NCBI RefSeq assembly: GCF_004331435.1
Contig: NZ_SJKA01000008.1
Span: forward strand, 62,001 to 126,000
Source: Kribbella sindirgiensis
Lineage (GTDB): Bacteria; Actinomycetota; Actinomycetes; Propionibacteriales; Kribbellaceae
Reading direction: 5' to 3'
DNA length: 64,000 nt
Shown here: piece by piece, positions 7,121 to 15,696 of the stretch
Position numbering within the stretch: position 1 is the first letter of the stretch
Layout of the letters: each line of letters begins with the position of its first letter
The notes under the pieces: model-generated
Database searches by the model: none
The model's input: only the letters and a program-made list of their open reading frames with translations
What the model was told of the DNA's origin: nothing
Translations under genes and position numbers: made by a program

Positions 7121-8227
7121 ATGGGTGTACTGGGGTGGCACGAGGACGAGCACTACATGCCCGAGGACGGGATTCTCGTGGTGCAGGACGTGCGCGGGGG
7201 GTCGTGGTACGAGGACCTGACCGCTAACGACGCGCATCCGGTCGGCACGCTCGGGCGGTCGGGACGCGGGTGGTTGTACGCCGCGGGCGGGGACGGGCCG
7301 TGTGTCGTCCGTCTGCAACTGCGCGACGATCGCCCCGCGGACGACGACCAGTGGAGCGATGTCTTCGAGGTTCCGTACCTGAGCCCGAGCGGAGCCGTCG
7401 GGCTCACCGGACTCACGACGGGCCCGGGTGGCGAGCATCTGCGGCTGGGTGAGCCCGGGATGTACCGCATCCGCGCGGCTCACCGCCCGCTGCCCCCTGC
7501 ACGCGAACTCCCGGAGGACGAGGACGATCTCCAGCCGACCGACCTCTGGCAACTGGACTTCTGGCCGGACCAGGACCCCGCGGACCCACCCCGCTGGCTC
7601 CGCCGCCACCGGTCGCCGGTGCGCGAGGCCGACCCGGGATGGGGATCGGTGCTCGGGTACCAGGAGATGGAGGTCGCCGGCGTCGTCGAATGGGGCGGTT
7701 CTGCGGCCGGCATGACCGTCGCCGACATCGACAGCTGGGGTGCCGATCACCATCGCGGTCCGAACTGGCTCGATCAGACGTTCCGCGTCAGTCATCCCCG
7801 CGAGGGCTGGCCGACGCCGGCCGAGATCGCCCGGCAGGTCCGCGTCCCCGAGCCGCGGGTCCGGCGCGACCTCCTCCCCCTGTACGTCGCGCTCCAGATC
7901 CTCACGTTCGACGGCACGCGGTACGTCGCCATCGACGACAAGCCCGCCGCGAAGGACGTGCTGCGGCTACCGGCTGACGTGGTCACCTGGCTCGATGGCG
8001 CGCAGGCGGTGAAGCAGTTCACCGGGTACGCCGCGGATCTGGTGTCGGTCGTGTTCTGGGGTGGCGGCGAGCAGACGATCGCCTCCCTCGCGGAACGGAC
8101 CTCGGCCTCGGAGGACGACGTACGTAGAACCCTGCGGTACGCCGAGGATCGCAAGCTGCTCGAGGTGGAGTGGCATGCGCCGGATGGGGTTTCGTTGACG
8201 ATTTGTCCAGCTGGGAGACCGAGGTGA
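7121..8227 (+). CDS. Hypothetical protein, 368 aa, with winged-helix-like C-terminus
   Basis: I do not recognise this protein. It is acidic, rich in Trp, Asp and Pro, and lacks a signal peptide or membrane segment. The N-terminal 140 residues look like a beta-rich domain (LVVQDVRGGSWYEDLT, RLQLRDDRPADDDQW). Residues 255-285 (TPAEIARQVRVPEPRVRRDL) and 330-365 (IASLAERTSASEDDVRRTLR, then YAEDRKLLEVE) resemble two winged-helix or HTH-like segments. The ATG at 7121 has no clear Shine-Dalgarno. The stop overlaps the GTG of the acetyltransferase gene by four bases (GTGA), so the two proteins are made together and may act together. Confidence 0.75.
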   Translation: MGVLGWHEDEHYMPEDGILVVQDVRGGSWYEDLTANDAHPVGTLGRSGRGWLYAAGGDGPCVVRLQLRDDRPADDDQWSDVFEVPYLSPSGAVGLTGLTTGPGGEHLRLGEPGMYRIRAAHRPLPPARELPEDEDDLQPTDLWQLDFWPDQDPADPPRWLRRHRSPVREADPGWGSVLGYQEMEVAGVVEWGGSAAGMTVADIDSWGADHHRGPNWLDQTFRVSHPREGWPTPAEIARQVRVPEPRVRRDLLPLYVALQILTFDGTRYVAIDDKPAAKDVLRLPADVVTWLDGAQAVKQFTGYAADLVSVVFWGGGEQTIASLAERTSASEDDVRRTLRYAEDRKLLEVEWHAPDGVSLTICPAGRPR

Positions 8228-8796
8228 GTATCGACGTACGGCCTGCGGATGTCTACGAGGATGTGCGGGCGGTGATCGGACCGAAGTCGCCGACGTCCAA
8301 CGTGTGCTTCTGCTTGAGTTATCGGATTCCGTCCAAGCTCAACAACGCTCTTCGTGGGCCGGCGCGGGGTGCGTACGTCGAGGAGCTCTGTCAGGCGACG
8401 CCTGCTCCGGGCGTGCTCGCGTACGACGGTGACACGCCGGTGGGATGGGCCGCGATCGCGCCGCGGGCGGCGACGACGTTCGCCCGGAACCGGAAGATCC
8501 CGCAGGTGGACGACCTGCCGGTGTGGTCGTTGTGGTGCATCCGGGTCCGGCCGGGGCACCGCGGCCAGGGCATCTCGCACGCGCTGATCGCCGGCGCCGT
8601 CGAGTTCGCGCGGGAGAACGGCGCGCCGGTCGTCGAGGCCTATCCGCTCGACAACGGCGACAGCAAGGTCGATCTGACGATGGCGTACGCCGGGATCCGC
8701 AAGAACTTCGAGCACGCCGGCTTCACCAAGTCCGCCGACACCACGTCAACCCTCGCCGGCCACCCCCGCATCCTCATGCGCCTCGACCTCCGCTGA
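8224..8796 (+). CDS. GNAT family N-acetyltransferase
   Basis: A 190-residue GNAT acetyltransferase that would transfer an acetyl group from acetyl-CoA. The acetyl-CoA pyrophosphate-binding loop is visible in WCIRVRPGHRGQGISHALI (R/QxxGxG/A pattern). The following helix is AGAVEFARENGAPVVEAYPL and the C-terminal strand is FEHAGFTKSA. The N-terminal half has the Cys-rich SNVCFCLSY seen in one actinobacterial subgroup. The GTG at 8224 was chosen because it overlaps the upstream stop (GTGA) and has GGGAG just upstream; a longer frame from 8170 would bury this junction. Substrate is unknown. Confidence 0.85.
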   Translation: MSIDVRPADVYEDVRAVIGPKSPTSNVCFCLSYRIPSKLNNALRGPARGAYVEELCQATPAPGVLAYDGDTPVGWAAIAPRAATTFARNRKIPQVDDLPVWSLWCIRVRPGHRGQGISHALIAGAVEFARENGAPVVEAYPLDNGDSKVDLTMAYAGIRKNFEHAGFTKSADTTSTLAGHPRILMRLDLR

Positions 8797-8807
8797 GCCC
8801 GCGGACG

Positions 8808-10436
8808 CTAGTCCGGGACGTCGAGGTCGAAGGACAGCAGCGTGATGCTGTGCGGCGGGAAGTCGTAGCTTGCATCGGTCAGTTCGACGGCCCCCAGGTC
8901 GCGCAGACTCACGGCGTCCGGGGTGCTCAGGCTGTTCGACGCGAGAACGTCGTCCGCGGTCAGCTGCTTCACCCCTGCCCGCGCAGGCAGGGCGTCCCGA
9001 CGCTCGTCGAGGCTCAGCCCGGCGCGGATCGCGTTGTCCCGGTGGCGGTTGATGACGGCCACGCGGATCGACCCGCCGTCGGCCGTCTGAGTCGCCGAAA
9101 CGTCCAGATCCGGCACCGTCGCCGGGTAGGTGCGGAACTCGCCGCGGTGGTCCCGCTCGTCACCCTGCCGTACAGCGGTCAGCCGGCCGGGCGACCGTAC
9201 GTCGGCGGCGAGCGCGACCGGACCGAGGTGGTTCTGGTACAGATCCCAGACGTGGTACGTCGCCGCGCGCACGGCACCGTTGGGGCGGGCAACGATGACG
9301 CCGTTCGCGTTCAGCAGGTTCACCGTGTTCGCCATCGCGACCGGGACCTCGCGATCACCGGCGCGGTGCAGGGCATGGAAGACACCGGCGTAGAAGAGCG
9401 CGTCGGCGAGCGTCCGCGGACTCCATCGGTTCACCCTGTGCGCCGGATGGGTCGCCAGGCCGTCGACCTCGCGGGCGACCGTCCCGCCGTCGTCGGACGG
9501 CTGCGGCTCGGGCCAGGTCGCGGGCTCGACGTGCCGGATGTTCCATTCGTCGAGCGAGAGCGCCAGCGGACGTTCTCCGGCGTTCCTCGCCGCCAGCCCG
9601 CCGACCAGATCCGAGTACTGGACGATCTGCTGCTCGAAGTAGAGCGATTGGGCAACGATCGCGTCGTACTCGGAGGCGCCGTCGACCTGCTGGGTGGTCG
9701 CGCCGTAGAGATGGAACGACAGGTAGTCGATCTGGTTGCCGACGGCCCCTAGTACGGTCTCGGTCCAGCCGTCGCGGTCATCGGTCCTGCCGACCGCGAC
9801 GAACTTGAGCGACGGGTCGACGGCGCGCAGGAAACGGGCGTGTTCGGCCGCGTCGGCGGCGTACGCGGCGACGCTACGATGACCCATCTGCCAGTCGCCG
9901 TACACCTCGTTGCCCAGCCCCCAGTACTTCACGCCGTACGGCGCCGGGTGGCCGTTGCGCGCCCGCCGCCGGGTGAACTCGGTGTCACCGGCGTAGTTGG
10001 TGTACTCGAGCCACCGGACCGCCTCGTCGACGTCGCGGCAACTGTGCGCGAGGTACGGCTCGGTCCCGACCTCGGCGCACCAGGCCAGGAACTCGTCGGT
10101 GCCGAAGTGGTTGCTCTCCTCGGATCCCCACGCCAGCTCCAGCCGCCGCGGCCGCGAGTCACGCGGCCCGATGCCGCCCTCCCAGTGGTACGCCGACGTG
10201 AAGTTGCCGCCCGGCCAGCGGACCACCGGGAGACCGAGCTCCCGGCAGAGTGCGATCACGTCGGTCCGGAGACCGTTCCGCGGGCTGTCGCCGCCGTACG
10301 CCAGGGGTGAGCCCTCGTCGAACACACCGCCCTCGATGTTGCCGAAGAACGCGGACTCCAGGAAGTGCCCGTAGATCATCGGGTCGATGGCGTGCCGCCG
10401 GCCCCTGCGGATGTCGATCGTCGCGACGGGAATCAC
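8808..10436 (-). CDS. Alpha-L-arabinofuranosidase, GH51
   Basis: A 542-residue GH51 retaining arabinofuranosidase that releases terminal arabinofuranose from arabinoxylan or arabinan oligosaccharides. There is no signal peptide, so it acts on imported oligosaccharides. Seen features are the N-terminal IYGHFLESAFFGNIEGGVFD, the WPGGNFTSAYHW segment, the acid/base Glu177 in GLGNEVYG and the nucleophile Glu297 in SLDEWNIRH, followed by the C-terminal beta-sandwich. The GTG at 10436 overlaps the TGA of the ROK regulator gene by four bases and has GGAGG about ten bases upstream. A frame continuing far upstream is antisense noise. The ROK gene upstream and the divergent sulfatase suggest a small plant-polysaccharide regulon. 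Confidence 0.93.
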   Translation of the reverse strand: MIPVATIDIRRGRRHAIDPMIYGHFLESAFFGNIEGGVFDEGSPLAYGGDSPRNGLRTDVIALCRELGLPVVRWPGGNFTSAYHWEGGIGPRDSRPRRLELAWGSEESNHFGTDEFLAWCAEVGTEPYLAHSCRDVDEAVRWLEYTNYAGDTEFTRRRARNGHPAPYGVKYWGLGNEVYGDWQMGHRSVAAYAADAAEHARFLRAVDPSLKFVAVGRTDDRDGWTETVLGAVGNQIDYLSFHLYGATTQQVDGASEYDAIVAQSLYFEQQIVQYSDLVGGLAARNAGERPLALSLDEWNIRHVEPATWPEPQPSDDGGTVAREVDGLATHPAHRVNRWSPRTLADALFYAGVFHALHRAGDREVPVAMANTVNLLNANGVIVARPNGAVRAATYHVWDLYQNHLGPVALAADVRSPGRLTAVRQGDERDHRGEFRTYPATVPDLDVSATQTADGGSIRVAVINRHRDNAIRAGLSLDERRDALPARAGVKQLTADDVLASNSLSTPDAVSLRDLGAVELTDASYDFPPHSITLLSFDLDVPD

Positions 10437-11605
10437 GGGTGGGAGGCCTCCAGGTCGGGAGCACTGAGCACGTTCGGGCTGGCCGGCGATGAGGTGAGTA
10501 CCAGCGCGATGCCGCCGCGGGCTGCGGCGTCGGGGCCTAATGCTGCGCAGGTGATTCGTACGGAGCGGTGGACCTGGCTGTGGGTGTGCCTGCGGAACGC
10601 GGCTTGCAGTGGCTTGAACAGATGGTCGCCGGTCTCGGCCAGTTCGCCGCCGATCACGACGACTTCCGGGTTGACGGTGTTGCAGGCGGCGGCCAGTACC
10701 TCGCCGACGCGTGCGCCGGCGTCTGCCAGCAGGTCGCGGGCCCTGTCGTCGCGGGTGTCGAGGACGTTCTCGCATTGCTCTTGCAGGGTCGTCAGCGACA
10801 CGTAGCGCTCGAGGCAACCGCGGCCGCCGCAGGGGCAGGCCGGTCCGTCGCGGTCCACGCTGATGTGCCCGAGCTCCCCCGCAGCACCGCCGGCTCCCGC
10901 GAGCAGTCGTCCGCCCAGCACGATCCCGCCGCCGACGCCGTACGACAGCCGCAGGTACAGCGCGCTGTCCACGCCCGCACCGGCACCCCACACCGCCTCC
11001 GCTAGCGCTGCTAGCCGCGTGTTGTTGTCCACATGCACGGGTACGCCGAACCTCGCACGCAGCGTGTCCCGCACCAGCGCGATCCGATCGGCGGACCGGC
11101 CGGCTGCCGACGAGCCTTCGGTCGACACGGGTCCGACGATGCCGACGCCGACTCCGGCGAGTGCGGTCAGCGAGAGGTCGTGGCGGGTGGTCAGGTCGTC
11201 GACCAGGTCCAGTGCGAGCCGCAGGCGGCGGGTCCACGGCGTACGGTCCACGCAGGCGACCGCGCCCGTGGCGACGAACTCGTGCGCGACGTTCGAGATC
11301 GTCACCTGGATCCGGCGCTGCCCGAGATCGATCCCCAGCGCGAGCCCACCGACCGGATTCAGCGACACCACCGAAACCGGCCGCCCACGCCCCCGAGCAA
11401 CCCCGCCCGCCGCCTCGCGGACCTCGACCAGCGCCTGCTTGGTCAGGAGGGTCTGGATGATCGACGAGAGCGTCGCGCGGGACAGATTCGTCTGTTCCGT
11501 CAGCTGGGCGCGGGTCAGCGGGCCTCGGGCGCGCAGGAGGGACAGCACCCGTTCTTCGTGTGTCTCCCGGAGCAGCCGGAGCGGTCCGGACGATTCGCTT
11601 CCCAC
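10433..11605 (-). CDS. ROK family transcriptional regulator
   Basis: A 390-residue regulator. Residues 14-65 form a winged helix (RGPLTRAQLTEQTNLSRATL). Then comes a ROK sugar-kinase-like domain with the nucleotide loop GIDLGQRRIQV, a GVGVGIVGPV segment, GGAAGELGHISVD and the zinc motif CPCGGRGCLERY. ROK repressors bind a sugar that relieves DNA binding. It is the first gene of an operon with the GH51 arabinofuranosidase (GTGA overlap), so its ligand is probably an arabinose-containing sugar, by inference. The divergent sulfatase gene starts 64 bases away, and the shared intergenic region is the likely operator. Confidence 0.92.
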   Translation of the reverse strand: MGSESSGPLRLLRETHEERVLSLLRARGPLTRAQLTEQTNLSRATLSSIIQTLLTKQALVEVREAAGGVARGRGRPVSVVSLNPVGGLALGIDLGQRRIQVTISNVAHEFVATGAVACVDRTPWTRRLRLALDLVDDLTTRHDLSLTALAGVGVGIVGPVSTEGSSAAGRSADRIALVRDTLRARFGVPVHVDNNTRLAALAEAVWGAGAGVDSALYLRLSYGVGGGIVLGGRLLAGAGGAAGELGHISVDRDGPACPCGGRGCLERYVSLTTLQEQCENVLDTRDDRARDLLADAGARVGEVLAAACNTVNPEVVVIGGELAETGDHLFKPLQAAFRRHTHSQVHRSVRITCAALGPDAAARGGIALVLTSSPASPNVLSAPDLEASHP

Positions 11606-11637
11606 GGGATCCGACTCTGACCGCCGGACCCTATTTA

Positions 11638-11669
11638 TGTCAACACTCCAGTTTTAATACACTGTCCGC
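11638..11669. promoter_or_regulatory. Divergent promoter/operator between ROK and sulfatase genes
   Basis: This short AT-rich patch stands out from its GC-rich surroundings. On the + strand TAATAC at 11655-11660 fits a -10 box. It lies ten bases before the sulfatase ATG, with no ribosome binding site between, so a leaderless transcript is likely. On the - strand TTGACA (11643 to 11638) fits a -35 box for the ROK gene. An imperfect dyad, CAGT-N8-ACTG on the - strand, overlaps the -10 and could be a ROK operator. Assignment of the operator is inference. Confidence 0.45.
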
Positions 11670-13070
11670 ATGCGGCCGAACGTTCTGCTCCTCTGCACCG
11701 ACCAGCAGCGGTTCTCCGCGCTCAGTGCCTCCGGCAACGACGAGATCGAGACCCCGAACCTCGACCGGCTCGCCGCGCAGGGCGCGCTGTTCGAGAACTG
11801 CTACGTGCAGAACCCGGTCTGCGGCCCGTCCCGCGCCAGCCTGATGACGAGCCGGTACGTGCACCAGCACGGCCTCTGGGCGAACGGCGTCGGCCTCCCG
11901 GAGCACGAGCGCCTGTTCAGCAAGGAGCTCGCCGACGCCGGGTACGACTGCGGCCTGGTCGGCAAGTTCCATCTCAACGCCTGCTTCGGCGGCCGTTCGG
12001 AGAAGCGGCACGACGACGGTTTCCGCGTCTTCCGCTGGGCCCACGACCCGTACCCGGGCTCGTCCGAGAACGAGTACCACCGCTGGCTGCACACGGTACG
12101 TCCGGACCTGGCCGGTACAGAGGTCGACTACGACACGCTCCCCGCCGAGATCCACTACAGCCACTGGATCGGCGAGCAGACGATCGACTTCCTGACCCGG
12201 TCCCGCGACCGCGACAAGCCGTTCTTGTTCATCGCCAACTTCTTCGACCCGCACCACGGCTTCGGCGCCCCGGAGGACTACGTACGCCGTTACCGGGACA
12301 AGGCACTCAGCCGCCCGCTTCCCGACGACCTGGCCGGGAAGCCGGCGATCCAGACCGAGGCGTCGCACGCGTCGTACGCCGGCCACGCGCGCGGGTTCAC
12401 GTCGTACAGCCCGGAAGAGCTGCAAGAGGTGAAGGCGGCGTACTACGCGATGGTGACGCTCGTCGACGACCAGGTCGGACGGATTCTGGACGCGCTCGAC
12501 GCGGAAGGGCTCAGCGACGACACGCTCGTCGTCTTCACCAGCGACCACGGCGAGATGCTCGGCGACCACGCGCTGATGCTGAAGGGCCCGATGATGTACG
12601 AGCAGGCCGTCCGCGTCCCGCTGATCCTGCGCCGGCCTTCCGTGATCCCGGCCGGCACCCGGAACACCGAGCTGGTCCAGTGGATCGACGTCGGCGCCAC
12701 GATCCTCGCCGCCGCCGGGCTGCCGCCGCTCGGCGAGGGGCAGGATCTGTTGCCGTTGGCCACCAATCGCGCGGCGGGGCGTGGCTGGGCGCTGAGCGAG
12801 TACCGCAACAGCGGGCACCCGTACCCGGAGCCGGTCCACCTCACGATGCTCCGGCGCGACCAGTGGAAGCTCGTCGTCCAGCACAGCTCCCCCGCAACCA
12901 CCAGGGAACGGACCGGCGAGCTGTACGACCTCACCGCCGACCCGAACGAGCTGCAGAACCTCTGGGACGACCCCCTGCATCGAGACATCCGGACCGAGCT
13001 CCAGGAGTTCCTCCTCGACGTCCTGGTCGCCACCGAGGACCGCAGCCAGGAACGCGTCGCGGACTGGTAA
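11670..13070 (+). CDS. Sulfatase (formylglycine-type)
   Basis: A 466-residue sulfatase that hydrolyses sulfate esters with a formylglycine made from Cys51 in the signature CGPSR (NPVCGPSRASLMTSRYVHQHG region). Metal ligands are expected in LLLCTDQQR at the N-terminus and in FTSDHGEMLGDHALMLKG; KFHLN carries the usual Lys and His. No signal peptide is seen, so the enzyme is probably cytosolic. It is divergent from a ROK regulator and arabinofuranosidase, so it may strip sulfate from an imported glycan; the substrate is not evident. The ATG at 11670 starts directly at the domain (MRPNVLLLCTD), consistent with leaderless translation. Modification would need a formylglycine-generating enzyme, which is not in this window. 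Confidence 0.92.
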   Translation: MRPNVLLLCTDQQRFSALSASGNDEIETPNLDRLAAQGALFENCYVQNPVCGPSRASLMTSRYVHQHGLWANGVGLPEHERLFSKELADAGYDCGLVGKFHLNACFGGRSEKRHDDGFRVFRWAHDPYPGSSENEYHRWLHTVRPDLAGTEVDYDTLPAEIHYSHWIGEQTIDFLTRSRDRDKPFLFIANFFDPHHGFGAPEDYVRRYRDKALSRPLPDDLAGKPAIQTEASHASYAGHARGFTSYSPEELQEVKAAYYAMVTLVDDQVGRILDALDAEGLSDDTLVVFTSDHGEMLGDHALMLKGPMMYEQAVRVPLILRRPSVIPAGTRNTELVQWIDVGATILAAAGLPPLGEGQDLLPLATNRAAGRGWALSEYRNSGHPYPEPVHLTMLRRDQWKLVVQHSSPATTRERTGELYDLTADPNELQNLWDDPLHRDIRTELQEFLLDVLVATEDRSQERVADW

Positions 13071-13094
13071 GAAGCTCCGGCTGGCCGGTTCGCC

Positions 13095-13166
13095 CACTGG
13101 GAACACCCGGCGGTGACCGGGAACAAACAATTGCTTGTCGCCACCCCCCACCGCCTATCCCCAGTG
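13095..13166. repeat. Dispersed palindromic repeat, copy B (decayed)
   Basis: Two tandem 20-nt units, 13096-13115 (ACTGGGAACACCCGGCGGTG) and 13116-13135 (ACCGGGAACAAACAATTGCT), align with units of copy A at 6161-6200. The element ends in a partly inverted segment, with terminal arms CACTGGG at 13095-13101 and CCCAGTG at 13160-13166. It lies between the convergent ends of the sulfatase and antiporter genes. The similarity is clear in the GGGAACA cores but is lower than between copies A and C, so this copy is old or a relative. Confidence 0.6.
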
Positions 13167-13200
13167 CGATCTGCGGCGCCGAGCACCGGCAGCTTGAGGG

Positions 13201-14916
13201 CTAGGAGGTGGTGAAGCGCTGCTCGACGGTGTCCAGGAAGGATTCGACCTGGCGGTAGGTCTCGGAGCTGTAGACGCCGATGCTGCGTTCGGTTCCGAGG
13301 GCTTCGCGCATTGCGTCCAGGTAGCGGCGCTGCAAGATCTCCATCTGTTCGCGGGTGTCCGCCTTGGTCTCCCGGAGCCGCTGGCTCCCGGAGACCAGTC
13401 GCGGCACGATCCGGTCCTTCAGTGTGCTGACCACGACCGGATCGAGGGGCTCGCCGTCGACGGTCTGCTCCTCGAGCGGGCCGACCGCGTCGATCGCGGC
13501 CTCGCCGATCTGCCGCATCAGGGCCTGCACCGAGTCGCGCTTGTCCGCACTGCTCTCCGCACGGAACCGCATCCTCGCGATCACCGCGGGCAGCGAGATC
13601 CCGAACAGCACCAGCGTGATCAGCGCGACGATGAACGCCGCGAGCACGACCGTGTCCCGGTGTGGCGTACCGGCCGGGATCGTCTGCGCGGCCGCGACCG
13701 TCACGACGCCGCGCATCCCGGCCCAGGCGAGCACGAGCAGGCCACGGCCGGTGATCGGTTCCCGCTCCTCGAAGTCGGCGTCCGCCCGGCCGCGGGCGAG
13801 CCGTTTGCGCGCCCAGGCGAGGCGGTTCTCCTCGCGCGCACCGGCCGGCTCCATCGAGTCCAGGTGCTCCTCGAACTGGTCCAGCTGGGCCCGCACCTGC
13901 TCGCGCCGGTCGCTCCGGCCGAACCGGCTCTGCAGCCAGGGCCAGGCCAGACCGAGGAAACGCAGGACGACCAGCAGACCGACCACCAGCAGAACGAGCC
14001 CGGTGATCTCGCCGAGTGTCGTCTCCGCGCGGGCATCGTCGACAAGCTCCGGCAACTGGTACCCCATCGCGAGGAAGACGCCGCTCTCCAGGATGAAGCT
14101 GATCGTCGTCCAGGTCGTCGCCTGCGTCTGCCGATCGCGCGCACTGAACTTCCGGCTGCCGAGCGCTCCGGTCAGCAGACCAGCGACCACCACAGCGAGT
14201 ACGCCGGACGCGTGCACCTCCTCGGCCGGGAAGTACGCGAGGAACGGTACGGCGAACGAGATCGTGGTGTTGAGCACCGGGTCGTCCAGGCGCTGCCGCA
14301 GTACGACGGTCAGCAGGCCGATGGCCGTACCGATCAGGATCGCGCCGACGACCGCCCAGGCGAAGTCGAGCGCGGTGTGGCCGAGGCTGAAGTGGGTGGT
14401 GACGGCGAGCGCCGCGACCGCCGTACGCAGGACGACGAGCGCCGACGCGTCGTTGACGAGACTCTCACCTTCGAGCACGGTCATCAGCCGCGGCGGGAGC
14501 CCGACCCGGTGCCCGATCGCGGTCGCCGCGACCGCGTCGGTCGGACTGACGACCGCGCCGAGTGCGACGGCGAGCGCGAACGAGATCCCCGGGAACAGGG
14601 CGTGCACGACCAGCCCGATCACCAGCGCGGACACGATCACCATCACGATCGACAACCACGAGATCAGCCCGAAGTTCCGCCGTACGTCGAGCACCGGGAG
14701 CTGGACCGCCGACGCGTACAGCAGCGGCGGCAGGATGCCCGCGAGGATGATCTCGGGCTCGATGTGGATGGCCGGCGTGCTCGGCAGGTAACTGGCGCCG
14801 ATGCCCAGGGCGACGAGCAGCAGCGGCGCGGCGACGCCGGTCCGGCGGGCGAACACCGAGGCCGCGATCATGATCGCGAGCCCGGCTCCGGCGATCAGAA
14901 CGATCTGATGGTCCAC
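13201..14916 (-). CDS. Na+/H+ antiporter, CPA1 (NhaP/NHE) family
   Basis: A 571-residue integral membrane antiporter that exchanges cytosolic Na+ or K+ for protons. About twelve hydrophobic segments occupy residues 1-420. Diagnostic motifs are GAVVSPTDAVAATAIGHRVG and the following EGESLVNDASALVV, which carries the transport Asp of CPA1 proteins. Later WAGMRGVVTVAAAQTIP matches the conserved Arg-containing helix. A charged insert (RSDRREQVRAQLDQFEEHL) precedes it, and a cytosolic tail of about 130 residues follows. The GTG at 14916 begins MDHQIVLIAG, giving the first helix. It is single and monocistronic, and converges on the sulfatase across repeat B. Confidence 0.92.
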   Translation of the reverse strand: MDHQIVLIAGAGLAIMIAASVFARRTGVAAPLLLVALGIGASYLPSTPAIHIEPEIILAGILPPLLYASAVQLPVLDVRRNFGLISWLSIVMVIVSALVIGLVVHALFPGISFALAVALGAVVSPTDAVAATAIGHRVGLPPRLMTVLEGESLVNDASALVVLRTAVAALAVTTHFSLGHTALDFAWAVVGAILIGTAIGLLTVVLRQRLDDPVLNTTISFAVPFLAYFPAEEVHASGVLAVVVAGLLTGALGSRKFSARDRQTQATTWTTISFILESGVFLAMGYQLPELVDDARAETTLGEITGLVLLVVGLLVVLRFLGLAWPWLQSRFGRSDRREQVRAQLDQFEEHLDSMEPAGAREENRLAWARKRLARGRADADFEEREPITGRGLLVLAWAGMRGVVTVAAAQTIPAGTPHRDTVVLAAFIVALITLVLFGISLPAVIARMRFRAESSADKRDSVQALMRQIGEAAIDAVGPLEEQTVDGEPLDPVVVSTLKDRIVPRLVSGSQRLRETKADTREQMEILQRRYLDAMREALGTERSIGVYSSETYRQVESFLDTVEQRFTTS

Positions 14917-15043
14917 GTGACAGCACTCTAGGGCCGGTCACCGGTGGCCCCGGGTAATGACCAGGGACTCTCACTGGTGTCACGGGGGTGCCGCGGCGGC
15001 ACAGTGGAGGTCGGTGAACGAGTCGAATCCCCTGGAGGAAGCA

Positions 15044-15667
15044 ATGAGCACGGACCTGAAGCTGGAAGCCGTCGTCGTCCCGGTCGCGGACGCCGATCGG
15101 TCGAAGGAGTTCTACAGCGGCCTCGGCTGGCGGCTGGACGCGGACTTCGCGTTCGACAACGGGTTCCGGGTCGTCCAGTTCACCCCTCCGGGCTCCCCTG
15201 CCTCGGTTCAGTTCGGCACGAACATCACCTCGGCCGAGCCGGGCACCGCGCAGGGGCTCTACCTGGTCGTCACCGACGTGGAGGCGGCCCGATCGGAACT
15301 GCTGGCGCACGGCGCCAAGGTCAGCGAGGTCTTCCACCCGGCTGCTCCCGGCGCGCAGTTCGAGGCCGGCGACACCGGCGGCCGGGTGACCGGGCCGGCC
15401 GACGAGCGATCGAGCTATGGGTCGTTCGCGACGTTCAACGACCCGGACGGCAACACCTGGCTGTTGCAGGAGGTCACCAAGCGGCTGCCGGGGCGCGTGG
15501 ACGATGCGACGTACAGCTCCGTCGACGACCTTGAAGCGGCCCTTCGGCGCGCCGCGGCCGCCCACGGCGAGCACGAGGCCCGCACCGGCCAGGCCGACGA
15601 GAACTGGCCGACCTGGTACGCGACCTACATGCTCGCGGAGCGCACCGGAGCCGAACTGCCGCAGTAA
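15044..15667 (+). CDS. VOC family protein with C-terminal extension
   Basis: A 207-residue protein. Residues 1-140 form one VOC module (KLEAVVVPVADADRSKEFYS, then GLGWRLD, and ATFNDPDGNTWLLQEV). The C-terminal 60 residues (DDLEAALRRAAAAHGEHEAR, then ENWPTWYATYMLAERTG) are a helical extension common in this actinobacterial subgroup. The substrate is unknown. The ATG at 15044 has GGAGGA eight bases upstream; the frame upstream of it has no coding character. The WYL regulator gene follows after 29 bases and may control this gene and the VOC gene at 16493. Confidence 0.88.
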   Translation: MSTDLKLEAVVVPVADADRSKEFYSGLGWRLDADFAFDNGFRVVQFTPPGSPASVQFGTNITSAEPGTAQGLYLVVTDVEAARSELLAHGAKVSEVFHPAAPGAQFEAGDTGGRVTGPADERSSYGSFATFNDPDGNTWLLQEVTKRLPGRVDDATYSSVDDLEAALRRAAAAHGEHEARTGQADENWPTWYATYMLAERTGAELPQ

Positions 15668-15696
15668 ATGTCCATGGCCGCGCCTAGCCTGCGAGC

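Noticed and set aside
13355-14791. A 478-codon plus-strand frame over the antiporter
   Set aside because: It is a Ser/Arg/Thr-rich shadow of the well-supported antiporter gene.
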